The notes beneath the pieces were generated by a model. That model searched no databases, had not been told where the DNA came from, and saw nothing but the letters and a program-made list of their open reading frames with translations. From assembly GCA_017437285.1 (NCBI GenBank), contig JAFSBM010000102.1, forward strand, positions 1 to 33,813: a stretch of 33,813 nucleotides of DNA. The letters run 5' to 3'. Position 1 is the stretch's first letter; the number at the start of each line of letters is the position of its first letter. Made by a program: the position numbers and the translations under genes. The stretch is from Ruminococcus sp. (GTDB lineage Bacteria > Bacillota > Clostridia > Oscillospirales > Ruminococcaceae). This document shows positions 7,146 through 17,600 of this stretch, one piece after another.

Positions 7146-8461
7146 GCAATAAGAAATATTGGGTATGGCTTAGTATGGTTTTCGGCGGCGGCACAAACCG
7201 TTTATGGCAGTCATTGAGCTATTATAGCGATTTAAAGGATTTTTGCAGCGACCTTATTGCCATAAATGAGTGTTTAAAACTTACCTCAAAGGATATACAG
7301 AATATTCAATCATATAATTTAAATGACGCAGATGTTCTTATAAGGGAGTGCGACAGGAAAGGTATTTCCATAGTCACCTATGAGGATGCGGAGTATCCAC
7401 GGCATCTCCGCTTTATTTCGGACCCTCCGCCTGTTCTTTTCTGTCTGGGAAATACAGCCTGTCTTTCGGGAACAAAAACCGTGACAAGCGTTGGAACAAG
7501 AAAAGCAGGGGAGTACAGCATTTCGGCGTGTAAAAGGGTATGCAGCGAGCTTGCACTAAAGGATTTTGTCATTGTAAGCGGATTTGCTCTCGGTATTGAT
7601 ATAACATCACATCTTGCGGCGGCTGATGTGGGGAAGCCTACAATATGCGTTCTCGGCTGCGGTGTTGATGTGGACTATCCAAAGGAAAATTACCGGTTCA
7701 AACAGAAAATTCTGCAATCGGGCGGTGTGTTTGTTTCGGAATATCCTCCGGGAACAAAGCCTCTGCCGGGGAATTTCCCAAGGAGAAACAGAATACTTTC
7801 ATCTATCGGAAAGCTGACAATTGTATTTGAGGCGTCTGAAAAATCGGGTTCGCTTATTACAGCAAAAATGTCTGCTGACCAGGGACATGAGGTTTTCGTA
7901 CTTCCTCCCTGCAATATTTTCTCCCCGTCCTATGGCGGAAATATCAAGCTTATGAAAGAGGGAGCAGTTCCCCTTACAAGTGTGGAGGATATTGAGGATT
8001 TTTTTCGCAGCAATCTGGAAATAGCCTCTGAATTGAAACGTGATGTATTTGCTTTCATTTTCGAAAATATGCTTTCGGGAACTCCCATGACTGAAAGAAA
8101 TGATATAAATTTCGGCATGATTAATGGGCTTGAAGAATATGACGAAGAAAATGATTGTCCAGATGAGCTGATTGAGGATGATATAATCAGCGATATGGCT
8201 GTTACAGAGGAAACAGAGGAAGATGCCTATACAGAGAAAACTGTTGAAAATTCTGCTGAATCAGAAAAAAGCTCCGTGGAATACGAGGGCATAAAAAGAG
8301 AAATTGTTGAAATATTAAAAGTGCGTGGACGGCTTCACGCTGACATTATATGCAATGAACTGTTAGCTGACTCGGCAGAAATTATGACGGAGCTTACAGA
8401 ACTTGAACTGCTGGGAGCTGTAAAGGTTTGTCCCGGCAGAATGTATGAGCTGACAGATTAG
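7142..8461 (+). CDS. dprA: DNA-processing protein DprA
   Basis: 439-aa DprA/Smf. In transformable bacteria it binds incoming single-stranded DNA and loads RecA; it is conserved in many bacteria not known to be competent. The Rossmann-like DNA_processg_A domain (about 60-300) has VTSVGTRKAGEYS, IVSGFALGIDITSH, LGCGVDVDYP, NFPRRNRILSSIG and SGSLITAKMSADQG. A long, strongly acidic linker (about 335-385) follows, then a C-terminal winged-helix (DprA_WH) with GRLHADIICNELL. The linker makes the protein longer than the usual 300-370 aa. The start ATG at 7142 overlaps the preceding stop (ATGA), with GGGAG 9 bases upstream. It is followed by topA, a common Firmicutes arrangement. Confidence 0.95.
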   Translation: MSNKKYWVWLSMVFGGGTNRLWQSLSYYSDLKDFCSDLIAINECLKLTSKDIQNIQSYNLNDADVLIRECDRKGISIVTYEDAEYPRHLRFISDPPPVLFCLGNTACLSGTKTVTSVGTRKAGEYSISACKRVCSELALKDFVIVSGFALGIDITSHLAAADVGKPTICVLGCGVDVDYPKENYRFKQKILQSGGVFVSEYPPGTKPLPGNFPRRNRILSSIGKLTIVFEASEKSGSLITAKMSADQGHEVFVLPPCNIFSPSYGGNIKLMKEGAVPLTSVEDIEDFFRSNLEIASELKRDVFAFIFENMLSGTPMTERNDINFGMINGLEEYDEENDCPDELIEDDIISDMAVTEETEEDAYTEKTVENSAESEKSSVEYEGIKREIVEILKVRGRLHADIICNELLADSAEIMTELTELELLGAVKVCPGRMYELTD

Positions 8462-8518
8462 GGCGAATGACTCAGAGTCAATACGTCCTGATGCAACTAT
8501 TTAAAAGGGAAGGTATAA

Positions 8519-10600
8519 ATGGCAAATTTAGTTATAGTAGAGTCGCCTGCAAAGGCGAAAACAATACAGAAATATCTCGGAAAAGGCTATGAGGTTATAG
8601 CCTCTATGGGACATATCAGGGATTTACCGAAATCCAAACTGGGCGTTGACGTAGAGGACGGATTCAAGCCCCAGTATATTGATATGAAGGGCAAAGGCGA
8701 TGTAATAAAGGATTTGAAAAAACGTGCCAAGAAGTGCGAAAAAATCTATCTCGCAACTGACCCTGACCGTGAGGGTGAGGCTATTTCATGGCATATCGCA
8801 CAGATGCTCAAGCTTGACCTTGAGGACGATATCCGTGTGGCTTTTAACGAAATTACAAAATCGGGTGTTACAAATGGTATGAGTAATCCCCATAAAATAG
8901 ATATTGACCTTGTAAATGCACAGCAGGCAAGACGTATTCTTGACCGTCTTGTGGGATATAAATTAAGTCCGTTTCTGTGGAAAAAGGTTAAGAGAGGTCT
9001 TTCGGCAGGCAGAGTTCAGACAGTTGCGGTAAGCCTTGTGGTTGACAGGGAAAAGGAGATAAATGCCTTTGTTCCAAGGGAATACTGGTCAATTGATGCG
9101 AAATTTACTGCTCCCGGCTCACGAAAGGTATTCGATGCGTCACTTCTCACCATTGACGGAGAAAAAGTGGAGCTTGCCAATCAGGAGCAGGCAGATGAAC
9201 TGCTGAAACGACTGGAGGGTGCGGAATATGAAGTAACCGCCGTTAAAAAGCGTGTTACAAAGAAACAGCCTGCACCTCCGTTCATTACGTCAACTTTACA
9301 GCAGGAGGCTTCAAAAAAGCTTGGATTTACTTCAAAGCGTACAATGAAAGCCGCACAGGAACTTTATGAAGGTGTTGACATCGAGGGAATAGGTGCAGTT
9401 GGTCTTATCACATATATGAGAACCGACAGCCTGCGTATCTCCGATGAGGCAAAGGCTGCCGCTGCTGAATATATCGAAAATGTTTACGGCAAGGAGTATC
9501 TCCCCGATAAGCCGAGAGTATTCAAATCAAAGAATAACGCACAGGACGCTCACGAAGCTATTCGTCCGTCACTTCCTGAGCTTACTCCTGCCCGTGTAAA
9601 ATCAAGCCTTACAAGCGACCAGAATAAGCTTTATGACCTTATATGGTCAAGATTTATTGCAAGCCAGATGGCAAATGCTCTCCTTGATACCGTTTCTGCG
9701 GATATATCGGCAAATGGCTGTGTATTCCGTGCGTCGGGATATTCTGTAAAGTTCAACGGCTTTACAGTTCTCTACGAGGAGGCAACTGAGGGCAAGGAAG
9801 CCGCTAAAAAGGAACTCCCGCCCCTCGCTGTAGGCGATAAGCCAAAGCTTAAATCAATTGGCGGAAATCAGCATTTCACACAGCCTCCTCCGAGATATAC
9901 AGAAGCCTCACTTATCAAGGCACTTGAAGAAAACGGAATTGGCAGACCGTCAACTTATGCCCCTACAATTTCCACAATTACTGCAAGACAGTATGTTGAA
10001 CACGAGGGAAAACAGCTTAAACCTACCACTTTGGGCGAGGTTATAACCGAACTTATGAAAGAGCATTTTCAGGGCATTGTTGATGCGAAATTCACCGCCG
10101 ATATGGAAAGCAACCTTGATGAGGTTGAAAAGGGCGAAAAGGACTGGGTAGCAACTTTAAGCGAATTCTACACAGGCTTTGCCGCTGACCTTGAAAAGGC
10201 TGAAACAGCTATGGAGGGCAAGCGTGTAAAAGTTCCCGATGAGGAAACAGATGTTATCTGCGAAAACTGCGGTAAAAATATGGTTATCAAGTACGGCAGA
10301 TATGGAAAATTCCTTGCTTGTCCCGGTTTCCCAGAATGTAAAAACGCTAAACAGCTTGTTACTGAATCCGACGGCAGCTGTCCAAGATGCGGCAAAAAAA
10401 TGCTGCTGAAAAAATCCAAGAGGGGCAGAAGTTTCTACGGCTGCGAGGGTTATCCCGAGTGTGATTTTATGACATGGAATGTTCCCACTGCTGAAAAATG
10501 TCCCGAATGCGGAAAGACACTTTTCAACAAGGGCGGAAAATCAGGCAAGCTTATCTGCGAAAATGTGGGATGTACCTATGAAAGGGATATGAAGAAATGA
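8519..10600 (+). CDS. topA: DNA topoisomerase I (type IA)
   Basis: 693-aa enzyme that relaxes negative supercoils by single-strand passage through a 5'-phosphotyrosine intermediate. The TOPRIM domain (1-115) opens with VIVESPAKAKTI and holds the metal-binding DPDRE motif at 81-85. The catalytic tyrosine is Tyr299 in ITYMRTDS. The toroid continues through QDAHEAIRPS and IGRPSTYAP. From Cys581 on there are three Cys4-type zinc ribbons, each with the CxxCG...C pattern; the last ends near the C-terminus. A GGGAAGG-type site lies about 8 bases upstream of the ATG. The stop overlaps the trmFO start (ATGA), indicating cotranscription. Confidence 0.97.
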   Translation: MANLVIVESPAKAKTIQKYLGKGYEVIASMGHIRDLPKSKLGVDVEDGFKPQYIDMKGKGDVIKDLKKRAKKCEKIYLATDPDREGEAISWHIAQMLKLDLEDDIRVAFNEITKSGVTNGMSNPHKIDIDLVNAQQARRILDRLVGYKLSPFLWKKVKRGLSAGRVQTVAVSLVVDREKEINAFVPREYWSIDAKFTAPGSRKVFDASLLTIDGEKVELANQEQADELLKRLEGAEYEVTAVKKRVTKKQPAPPFITSTLQQEASKKLGFTSKRTMKAAQELYEGVDIEGIGAVGLITYMRTDSLRISDEAKAAAAEYIENVYGKEYLPDKPRVFKSKNNAQDAHEAIRPSLPELTPARVKSSLTSDQNKLYDLIWSRFIASQMANALLDTVSADISANGCVFRASGYSVKFNGFTVLYEEATEGKEAAKKELPPLAVGDKPKLKSIGGNQHFTQPPPRYTEASLIKALEENGIGRPSTYAPTISTITARQYVEHEGKQLKPTTLGEVITELMKEHFQGIVDAKFTADMESNLDEVEKGEKDWVATLSEFYTGFAADLEKAETAMEGKRVKVPDEETDVICENCGKNMVIKYGRYGKFLACPGFPECKNAKQLVTESDGSCPRCGKKMLLKKSKRGRSFYGCEGYPECDFMTWNVPTAEKCPECGKTLFNKGGKSGKLICENVGCTYERDMKK

Positions 10601-11922
10601 GCGTAACGGTTAATGTTATCGGTGCAGGACTTGCAGGCTGTGAAGCCGCATGGGCATTGGCACGATATGGTATAAATGTAAGGCTTTATGAGATGAAGCC
10701 GCAGAAGTTCTCTCCTGCTCATAAGTACAAGGGATTTGCGGAGCTTGTATGCTCCAACTCCCTTAAAGCCGCAAGACTTGAATCTGCGGCAGGATTGCTT
10801 AAAACGGAAATGGAAATGCTGGGTTCTCTCACAGTTCCCTGTGCAAAGGAAAATTCCGTTGAAGCAGGTGGAGCATTGGCTGTTGACAGGGAAAAATTCT
10901 CTGATGCTGTTACTGAAAAAATCCGCACAAATCCTCTTATTGAGGTAATCGAGGGGGAAGTTACGGAACTTCCCGAGGGTATAACAATAATCGCCACAGG
11001 ACCGCTTACCAACGGTGCTATGGCGGAAATTATAAAAAATCTCTGCGGTGAGGGATTGAGTTTTTACGATGCCGCTGCTCCCATTGTGACATACGAAAGC
11101 CTTGACAAGGAAAAGGTATTTTTCGCATCACGTTACGACAGGGGCGATGCCGATTATATCAACTGCCCCATGAATAAAGAGGAATACCTTGCTTTTTATG
11201 AGGCTCTTATTTCGGCGGAGCGTGTACAGCTTAAAGATTTTGAAACTCACCCATTCAGCGTATACGAGGGTTGTATGCCAATTGAGGTGCTTGCCACAAG
11301 AGGTGTTGATACTATGCGTTTCGGACCTATGAAGCCTGTGGGAATTACCGATGTCCGCACAGGAAAACGCCCATATGCGGTGGTACAGCTTCGACGTGAA
11401 AACAAAGAAGCTACCCTTTTCAATCTTGTGGGATTTCAGACAAATCTGAAATTCGGCGAGCAGAAGCGTGTTTTCTCAATGATTCCGGGACTTGAAAACG
11501 CTGAATTTATGCGTTACGGCGTAATGCACAGAAATACATTCATAAACAGTCCCGAACTGCTCAACTGTGATTTTTCCATGAGAAGCAATGAAAATATCTA
11601 CTTTGCAGGACAAATCACGGGAGTTGAGGGATATATGGAATCTGCGGCAAGCGGTCTTATTGCAGGTACAGCCGCCGCAAGAAAAATCCTCGGACTTGAA
11701 AAAATCAATCTTCCCCGTGAAACAATGCTTGGAGCGCTGACCGCTTATATAAGCGATACTTTCAACAGCGGAAAATTCCAGCCAATGGGGGCAAATATGG
11801 GAATTCTTCCCGATATAGGCGAAAGAATACGTGACAAAAAGGAAAAATACGGCGTTTATGCCAACAGGGCAGTTGCCGCTTTAAGAGAGGAGCTGGATAG
11901 AATTGGCAAGGATAATTGTTGA
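10597..11922 (+). CDS. trmFO: Methylenetetrahydrofolate-tRNA-(uracil-5-)-methyltransferase
   Basis: 441-aa FAD enzyme that makes 5-methyluridine at position 54 of tRNA, using methylenetetrahydrofolate as carbon donor. The FAD-binding GxGxxG is at 9-14 (VIGAGLAGCEAAWA). Family blocks follow: MKPQKFSPAHK, FAELVCSNSLKA, RFGPMKPVGI, NLVGFQTNLKFGEQKRVF, and FAGQITGVEGYMESAASG. Family members are about 435 aa, so it is full length. It is coupled to topA by a 4-bp overlap and overlaps plsX by 20 bp. The dprA-topA-trmFO order is common in Firmicutes. Confidence 0.97.
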   Translation: MSVTVNVIGAGLAGCEAAWALARYGINVRLYEMKPQKFSPAHKYKGFAELVCSNSLKAARLESAAGLLKTEMEMLGSLTVPCAKENSVEAGGALAVDREKFSDAVTEKIRTNPLIEVIEGEVTELPEGITIIATGPLTNGAMAEIIKNLCGEGLSFYDAAAPIVTYESLDKEKVFFASRYDRGDADYINCPMNKEEYLAFYEALISAERVQLKDFETHPFSVYEGCMPIEVLATRGVDTMRFGPMKPVGITDVRTGKRPYAVVQLRRENKEATLFNLVGFQTNLKFGEQKRVFSMIPGLENAEFMRYGVMHRNTFINSPELLNCDFSMRSNENIYFAGQITGVEGYMESAASGLIAGTAAARKILGLEKINLPRETMLGALTAYISDTFNSGKFQPMGANMGILPDIGERIRDKKEKYGVYANRAVAALREELDRIGKDNC

Positions 11923-12913
11923 CGCTTTCGGAGGCGACAATGCACCTCTTGAAGTTATAAAAGGCTGCGAAATGGCTGTAAAAGAGTTCGGTGTGGAAAT
12001 AATTCTCACAGGCAGTCAGGACAAAATTAAAAAATGTGCCGCTGATAACGGCATAAGCCTTGAGGGTATGGAAATTGTCCATACAGACGAGGTTTTTGAT
12101 ATACACGAAGAACCAAATCAGATTATAAAATCGGGAAAAAATACATCTATGGCAGTTGGTATGCAGCTTCTTGCCGAGGATAAGGGCGATGCTTTTGTAT
12201 CCGCAGGAAGTACAGGTGCTCTCGTTATGGGTGCTACCTTTATTGTAAAGCGTATCAAGGGCATAAAGCGAGTTGCTCCCTCTCCTGTTTTGCCTGCTGA
12301 TAAGGGTAGTTTTGTTCTCCTTGACGCAGGTGCAAATACGGAATGCCGCCCCGATATGCTGGTGCAGTTTGCGGTTATGGGAAGTGCTTATGCCGAAAAG
12401 GTAATGGGCAAGAAAAATCCTAAAGTGGGACTTCTCAACATCGGTGCAGAGGATACCAAGGGCAGAGAACTTGAAGTTGAAACATATAAGCTTTTGGAAA
12501 AATCGGGACTTAATTTCGGCGGAAACATAGAGGCTCGTGACCTCCCAAAGGGCGATTTTGATGTAGTCGTAACCGACGGATTTACAGGAAATATCGTGCT
12601 TAAACTTTACGAGGGAATGGGTTCGTTCTTTGCAAAGAAAATGAAGTGGATTTTTTCGGGAGCAGGGGTTCTCGGTGCATTGTTTTCAATGGGCAAAATC
12701 AAAAGCTTCAAAAAGCAAATGGATTACCGTGAAACAGGCGGCTCAGTTCTTATGGGTGCAAAAAAGCCTGTTATAAAGGCTCACGGCAGTTCTGATGCTG
12801 CGGCATTTTTCAATGCCGTAAGACAGGCAAAACTATGCGTTGAGGGAAATGTCATAGGTGCAATTGAAGAATACGTTGCGGCAAATTCGCAGAGGGACAA
12901 TAAAGATGAATGA
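11903..12913 (+). CDS. plsX: Phosphate acyltransferase PlsX
   Basis: 336-aa enzyme that converts acyl-ACP to acyl-phosphate, the first step of PlsX/PlsY phosphatidic acid synthesis, at the inner face of the membrane. Visible family blocks are RIIVDAFGGDNAPLEVIKG at the start, SAGSTGALVMGA, LDAGANTECRPDMLVQFAVMG, GLLNIGAEDTKG, VVTDGFTGNIVLK and KPVIKAHGSSDA. The start is TTG at 11903, about 8 bases after AGAGGAG, inside the end of trmFO. It overlaps rnc by 8 bp. Many Firmicutes have fab genes and acpP between plsX and rnc; here they are absent from this site. Confidence 0.96.
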   Translation: MARIIVDAFGGDNAPLEVIKGCEMAVKEFGVEIILTGSQDKIKKCAADNGISLEGMEIVHTDEVFDIHEEPNQIIKSGKNTSMAVGMQLLAEDKGDAFVSAGSTGALVMGATFIVKRIKGIKRVAPSPVLPADKGSFVLLDAGANTECRPDMLVQFAVMGSAYAEKVMGKKNPKVGLLNIGAEDTKGRELEVETYKLLEKSGLNFGGNIEARDLPKGDFDVVVTDGFTGNIVLKLYEGMGSFFAKKMKWIFSGAGVLGALFSMGKIKSFKKQMDYRETGGSVLMGAKKPVIKAHGSSDAAAFFNAVRQAKLCVEGNVIGAIEEYVAANSQRDNKDE

Positions 12914-13610
12914 TATTGAAAATATTATAAATTTTGAAAAAGAAATACGCTATGAATTCAAGGACAGAAATCTGCTGTTTAATGCCCTTTCACATTCCTC
13001 CTATGCCAATGAGAAGAAAAATCCCAAGGGCAGCAATGAGCGACTTGAATTTCTCGGTGACAGCGTGCTTTCTGTTGTTGTATCGGATTATCTGTACAAA
13101 AATCTCACATCCGTTGCCGAGGGAGATTTAACTAAGCTTCGTGCATCACTTGTATGCGAAAAGAGCCTGCACGTTTTTGCAAAGCAGATTAATTTAGGCA
13201 GATATATATTTTTAGGCAAGGGCGAGGAAAATACAGGGGGCAGAGAGCGTCCCTCAATCCTTGCAGACGCATTTGAGGCGGTTATAGCTGCAATTTACCT
13301 TGACGGCGGAATGGAGGCGGCAAGAAAGCATATTTTACGCTTTATCCCCGAAATTCCCACAAACGGCACAAAAATGGCATTCGGTGATTTCAAGACGGTT
13401 TTGCAGGAAATTGTGCAGAAAAATCCCGAAGAAAAGGTTGAATATGTCCTTATCGGTGAGGAGGGTCCTGACCACAACAAGCGTTTTGTGGTGGAGGTTA
13501 TGCTCAATTCACAGGTAATCGGCAAGGGCAAGGGCAGAAGCAAAAAAGATGCGGAACAGCTTGCCGCAAAAGAAGCGTTGGAACTTATGGGATACAACAC
13601 AGGAGTATGA
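12906..13610 (+). CDS. rnc: Ribonuclease III
   Basis: 234-aa double-strand-specific endoribonuclease that processes rRNA precursors and structured mRNAs. The signature ERLEFLGDSVL is at 45-55, with catalytic Glu48 and Asp52. The second metal-binding pair is Asp121 and Glu124 in DAFEAVIAAIYLDGG. The C-terminal dsRNA-binding domain (about 158-229) shows DFKTVLQE, NKRFVVEV and GKGRSKKDAEQLAAKEAL. The ATG at 12906 is chosen because it follows AGAGGGAC and begins the family sequence; the upstream open frame lies within plsX. The stop overlaps the next gene's start (ATGA). Confidence 0.96.
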   Translation: MNDIENIINFEKEIRYEFKDRNLLFNALSHSSYANEKKNPKGSNERLEFLGDSVLSVVVSDYLYKNLTSVAEGDLTKLRASLVCEKSLHVFAKQINLGRYIFLGKGEENTGGRERPSILADAFEAVIAAIYLDGGMEAARKHILRFIPEIPTNGTKMAFGDFKTVLQEIVQKNPEEKVEYVLIGEEGPDHNKRFVVEVMLNSQVIGKGKGRSKKDAEQLAAKEALELMGYNTGV

Positions 13611-14626
13611 AACATTCAAATATATCAATTTTTATTCCCCACATCGGCTGCCCTCACAGGTGCAGTTTCTGCGACCAGCGAACTATAAGCGGTGCGGAGA
13701 ATATTCCCCACGGTGACGATGTGCGGGAGATATGCGAAAAGGCTCTGGCAGAGGTGAAATCCCCTGAAAATACGGAAATTGCCTTTTTCGGCGGCAGTTT
13801 TACGGCAATCCCACGGGCATATATGACCGAACTTCTTGAAGCGGCATATTCCTTTGTGGGAGAGGGAAAATTCAAGGGTATCCGCCTTTCCACACGTCCC
13901 GACTGCATTGACAGGGAAGTGCTGACAATTCTCAGAAAGTACGGTGTTACGTCAATTGAACTGGGAGCACAGTCAATGAGCAATAAGGTGCTTAAAGCAA
14001 ATCAACGTGGACATTCCGCTGATGATGTGGAAAAAGCGGCTAAGCTTATCCGTGAATTCGGCTTTGAACTGGGCTTGCAGATGATGGTGGGACTTTATAA
14101 CAGCACTGCGAAGCGTGAGCTTTATACAATGGACGAAATAATTAAAATTCGTCCCGATACAGTGAGGATATATCCTGTAGTTGTGCTTAAAGGAACAAGA
14201 CTTGCAGAGCTTTATGAAAGCGGCGAGTACGCTATGATGTCTTTTGAAAAGATTATACAGCTTTGTTCAACTATGCTTCGTGAATTCAGCGATAACGGAA
14301 TAGAGGTCATCAAATGCGGACTTCATGCCTCGGAATTTGTGGAACGGGATATGCTTGGTGGATTTTATCACCCTGCATTCCGTGAATTGTGCGAGGCTGA
14401 TATATATAAGATGGCTATTCATCGTGCCGTTGCTGATAAAGAAAGTGGAATTTTACAGATTTTAAAAAGAAAAGTCAAGGGAGTGAGTATAGCCGTTCAT
14501 CCCTCATGTATAAGCAAGGCAATAGGTCAGAATAAAAGTAACATTAAATATTTTCAGGAGCTTGGACTGAATATAAAAATTATCGGTGATGAAAATATCC
14601 CGAAATATCAGGTTGAACTGAGGTGA
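13607..14626 (+). CDS. Elp3-like radical SAM protein
   Basis: 339-aa radical S-adenosylmethionine protein. The cluster-binding motif CPHRCSFC supplies Cys15, Cys19 and Cys22. Further blocks are IAFFGGSFTAIP, GIRLSTRPDCID, VTSIELGAQSMSNKVL and GFELGLQMMVGLYN, as in the Elp3/HemN-like superfamily. A C-terminal region follows, but the acetyltransferase domain of true Elp3 is absent. A protein of this kind is regularly encoded between rnc and smc in Clostridia; its substrate is not established to my knowledge, and tRNA or rRNA modification is only a guess. It is coupled to rnc by a 4-bp overlap and lies 4 bp before smc. Confidence 0.88.
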   Translation: MKHSNISIFIPHIGCPHRCSFCDQRTISGAENIPHGDDVREICEKALAEVKSPENTEIAFFGGSFTAIPRAYMTELLEAAYSFVGEGKFKGIRLSTRPDCIDREVLTILRKYGVTSIELGAQSMSNKVLKANQRGHSADDVEKAAKLIREFGFELGLQMMVGLYNSTAKRELYTMDEIIKIRPDTVRIYPVVVLKGTRLAELYESGEYAMMSFEKIIQLCSTMLREFSDNGIEVIKCGLHASEFVERDMLGGFYHPAFRELCEADIYKMAIHRAVADKESGILQILKRKVKGVSIAVHPSCISKAIGQNKSNIKYFQELGLNIKIIGDENIPKYQVELR

Positions 14627-14630
14627 GCAA

Positions 14631-17600
14631 GTGTATCTTAAATCTTTGGAAATACAGGGCTTCAAGTCCTTTCCCGATAAAATCAGCCTTACCTTTGACA
14701 AAGGTCTTACTGCGGTTGTAGGTCCCAACGGCAGCGGAAAAAGTAATATCGGCGACTCTGTACGCTGGGTTCTCGGCGAGCAATCTACAAAAACTCTCCG
14801 AGGAAACAAAATGGAGGACGTTATTTTTTCCGGTACTGTTGCAAGAAAACCTATGGGCTTTGCCGCTGTTACCTTAAATATAGACAACTCCGACAATGTG
14901 CTTGCGGATATGGGCGATGAAATTGCCGTTACACGAAAGCTCTACCGAAGCGGAGAAAGCGAATATATGATAAACGGCAGGCAATGCCGACTTAAAGATA
15001 TAAACGAACTTTTTATGGATACGGGACTTGGCAGAGATGGTTATTCAATTATCGGTCAGGGACGTATTGCGGAAATCGTCGGTGCGAAAAGTAATGAACG
15101 CCGTGACATTTTCGAGGAAGCGGCAGGTATTTCAAAATTCCGCTATAAAAAAGTTGAAGCGGAGCGAAAACTCACCGCCGCACAGGAGAATATTTTCCGC
15201 CTTTCCGATATTCTTTCGGAACTTGAAGGACGAGTTGAGCCTTTGAGAATTCAGTCGGAAAAGGCACAGAAATTTATAAAGCTTGCTGAGGAAAGAAAGC
15301 GTCTTGAACTGGCGGTATGGGTTACACGACTTGACGAACTGAAAGTAAAGCTTGATAAATTGGAGGAAAATATCCTCATAAGCCGTGGCGAATATGAAAA
15401 TACGGAAAATGACATTGCCCGTGAGGAGGAAAAGCTGCAGGAAAGCTACCGCCGTATGCAGGAATGTACAATGAAATCCGATGAACTGCGGCGGAAAATG
15501 CTGGAGGAGGAGCAGTCCTCATCACAGAAAAAGTCCGATATTGCGGTATTTGAGAATGATATAAGCCATTGCGTTGAGGCTATAAAAAAGGCTGAAAAGG
15601 CTATGGCGGACTCTGAGGAAACAAAGCGTGACCTTGAACTACGCCGTAGAGAAACCGAAAAGAAAATAGCTGACCTTGAAGCTGAAAAAGAGGCTGTAAT
15701 AGCGGAAATAAACGCTGTTTCGGCACAATCGGAAGCTGCCGAGGGGAAGAATTCCGAAATTGGCAAGTTAGTTGAAAAGGCGAATAACGAGATAAATAAT
15801 CTCCACATCAGACGGACGGAATTGAATTTTGCCGCTGAAACTGCACAAAAGCAGGCATACGATGAGGAAAAGCGGCTTGAAGAACTGATTGAAAGCCTTG
15901 GAGATACGGAATCGGCAGCTGGGGAATACAACAGGAAAATTGCCGATAATAAGGCGGAATTGCAGAAAATTGCAAATCAGAAATCGGAGATTGAAAATAA
16001 GCTGTCGGGCATTGAAAGGCTGTATAATTCCCGAAAGGAAAGCTTTGAAAATGCAAAATCCGAACTTGAAAAATCCCTCTATGAACTGAAAAGCCGTGAG
16101 CAGAGGAAAAAAATCCTCATTGACCTGGAAAACAGTATGGAGGGCTTTGCAGGCAGCGTAAAGCAGATTTTAAAGGCTGCAAAACAGGGCAGAATAAGCG
16201 GAATTTACGGCACAGTTGCACAGAATATCAGCGTTGACGGGCAGTATGCTTTAGCGGTTGAAACTGCTCTCGGCGGTGCTATGCAAAATCTCATCGTTGA
16301 AAATGAAGATGCCGCAAAACGTGGAATTCGTTTCCTCAAAGAAAATCACGGAGGACGTGCAACTTTCCTCCCTCTAACTTCTGTAAAGGGATATGAATTC
16401 CGTGAAAAGGGCTTGGAGGACTGCGACGGATTTGTTGCTATGGCTGATAAAATCGTAGGCTATGACAGCAAATTCAGCGGAATTATCGGCTCATTGCTGG
16501 GACGAATCGCCATTGCGGAGGATATTGATTCCGCAACGATTATAGCCAAAAAATACGGCTATAAATTCAGAATTGTAACCCTTGACGGTCAGGTAATCAA
16601 TGCAGGCGGTTCATTTACAGGTGGTTCGGCACAGAAATCCGCAGGAATTTTCACCCGTAAAAATGAAATTGAAAAAATCGAAAACGAAATAAATCAGCTT
16701 TCCGCACAGCGTGGGGAGCTTGACAGAAAAATGGAGAAATACCGTGCTGAGGCGGAAAAACTCCGTTATGACCGTGAATCTCTCCGTTCAGAATCGGCGG
16801 AATGTAATTCAGCTGAAATTCGTATTAATGCGGAACTTTCAAGCCTTGAAGTTCTCGTTGAACAGCTTCGGGCAGCTGCGGAAAATTCCGACAGACAGCA
16901 GGAGGAATTTAAAAAGCGTATTGCACAGGCAAAACAGGCGGAAAAAGATGCACGAAATGCCGCCAATCTGCTTGATGAAAAAATCAGGCTTGCTGAAGAA
17001 AAATTGGCGGCTGAACAGTCAAATCGTGAAAAACTCCGCTTGGAACGTGCGGAATTGACGGAAAAGCTCTCGGGTATGAAAATACGTGAAATAGAGCTTT
17101 CAAAGGATATTCAGGCAGGTTCCGAGGAGATACAGCGAATTGATGCGGAAGCTGAAAACCTCAAAGGCGGCAATAGGCATTTTGAAAATGAAATTGAACT
17201 TAACAATCGGATTATTGCCGATAAAAAGCGAGATATTGAGCGACTTGAAAAAGAACTTGAAAGCGTGGGCAAAAATGCCGATAAATATACAGCTGAAATT
17301 CAGCGTTATCAGAATATCCACACGGAGCAGAACCGCCTTGTAACTGAAATTCAGAAGGGTATCCGACAGCTTAATGAGGCTAAGGAAAAGCTTTCGGGAG
17401 AGGTTACACGACTTGAAGAACGCCGTGATTCCGCAAATCGTGACACGGATAATATCAAGCGGCAGCTCCTTGATGTATATGAAATGACGTATTCCGAAGC
17501 AATTCAGACTGCGGAAAAAATTGAGGATATTGTGGCGGCACAGGCTGAACTCAACTCCGTCAAGAATAAACTCAAGGCGTTGGGCAATGTAAATGTGGAA

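Noticed and set aside
15446-15931. Minus-strand Ser/Phe-rich frame within smc
   Set aside because: It is the antisense of a Glu/Lys-rich coiled coil, a common artefact.
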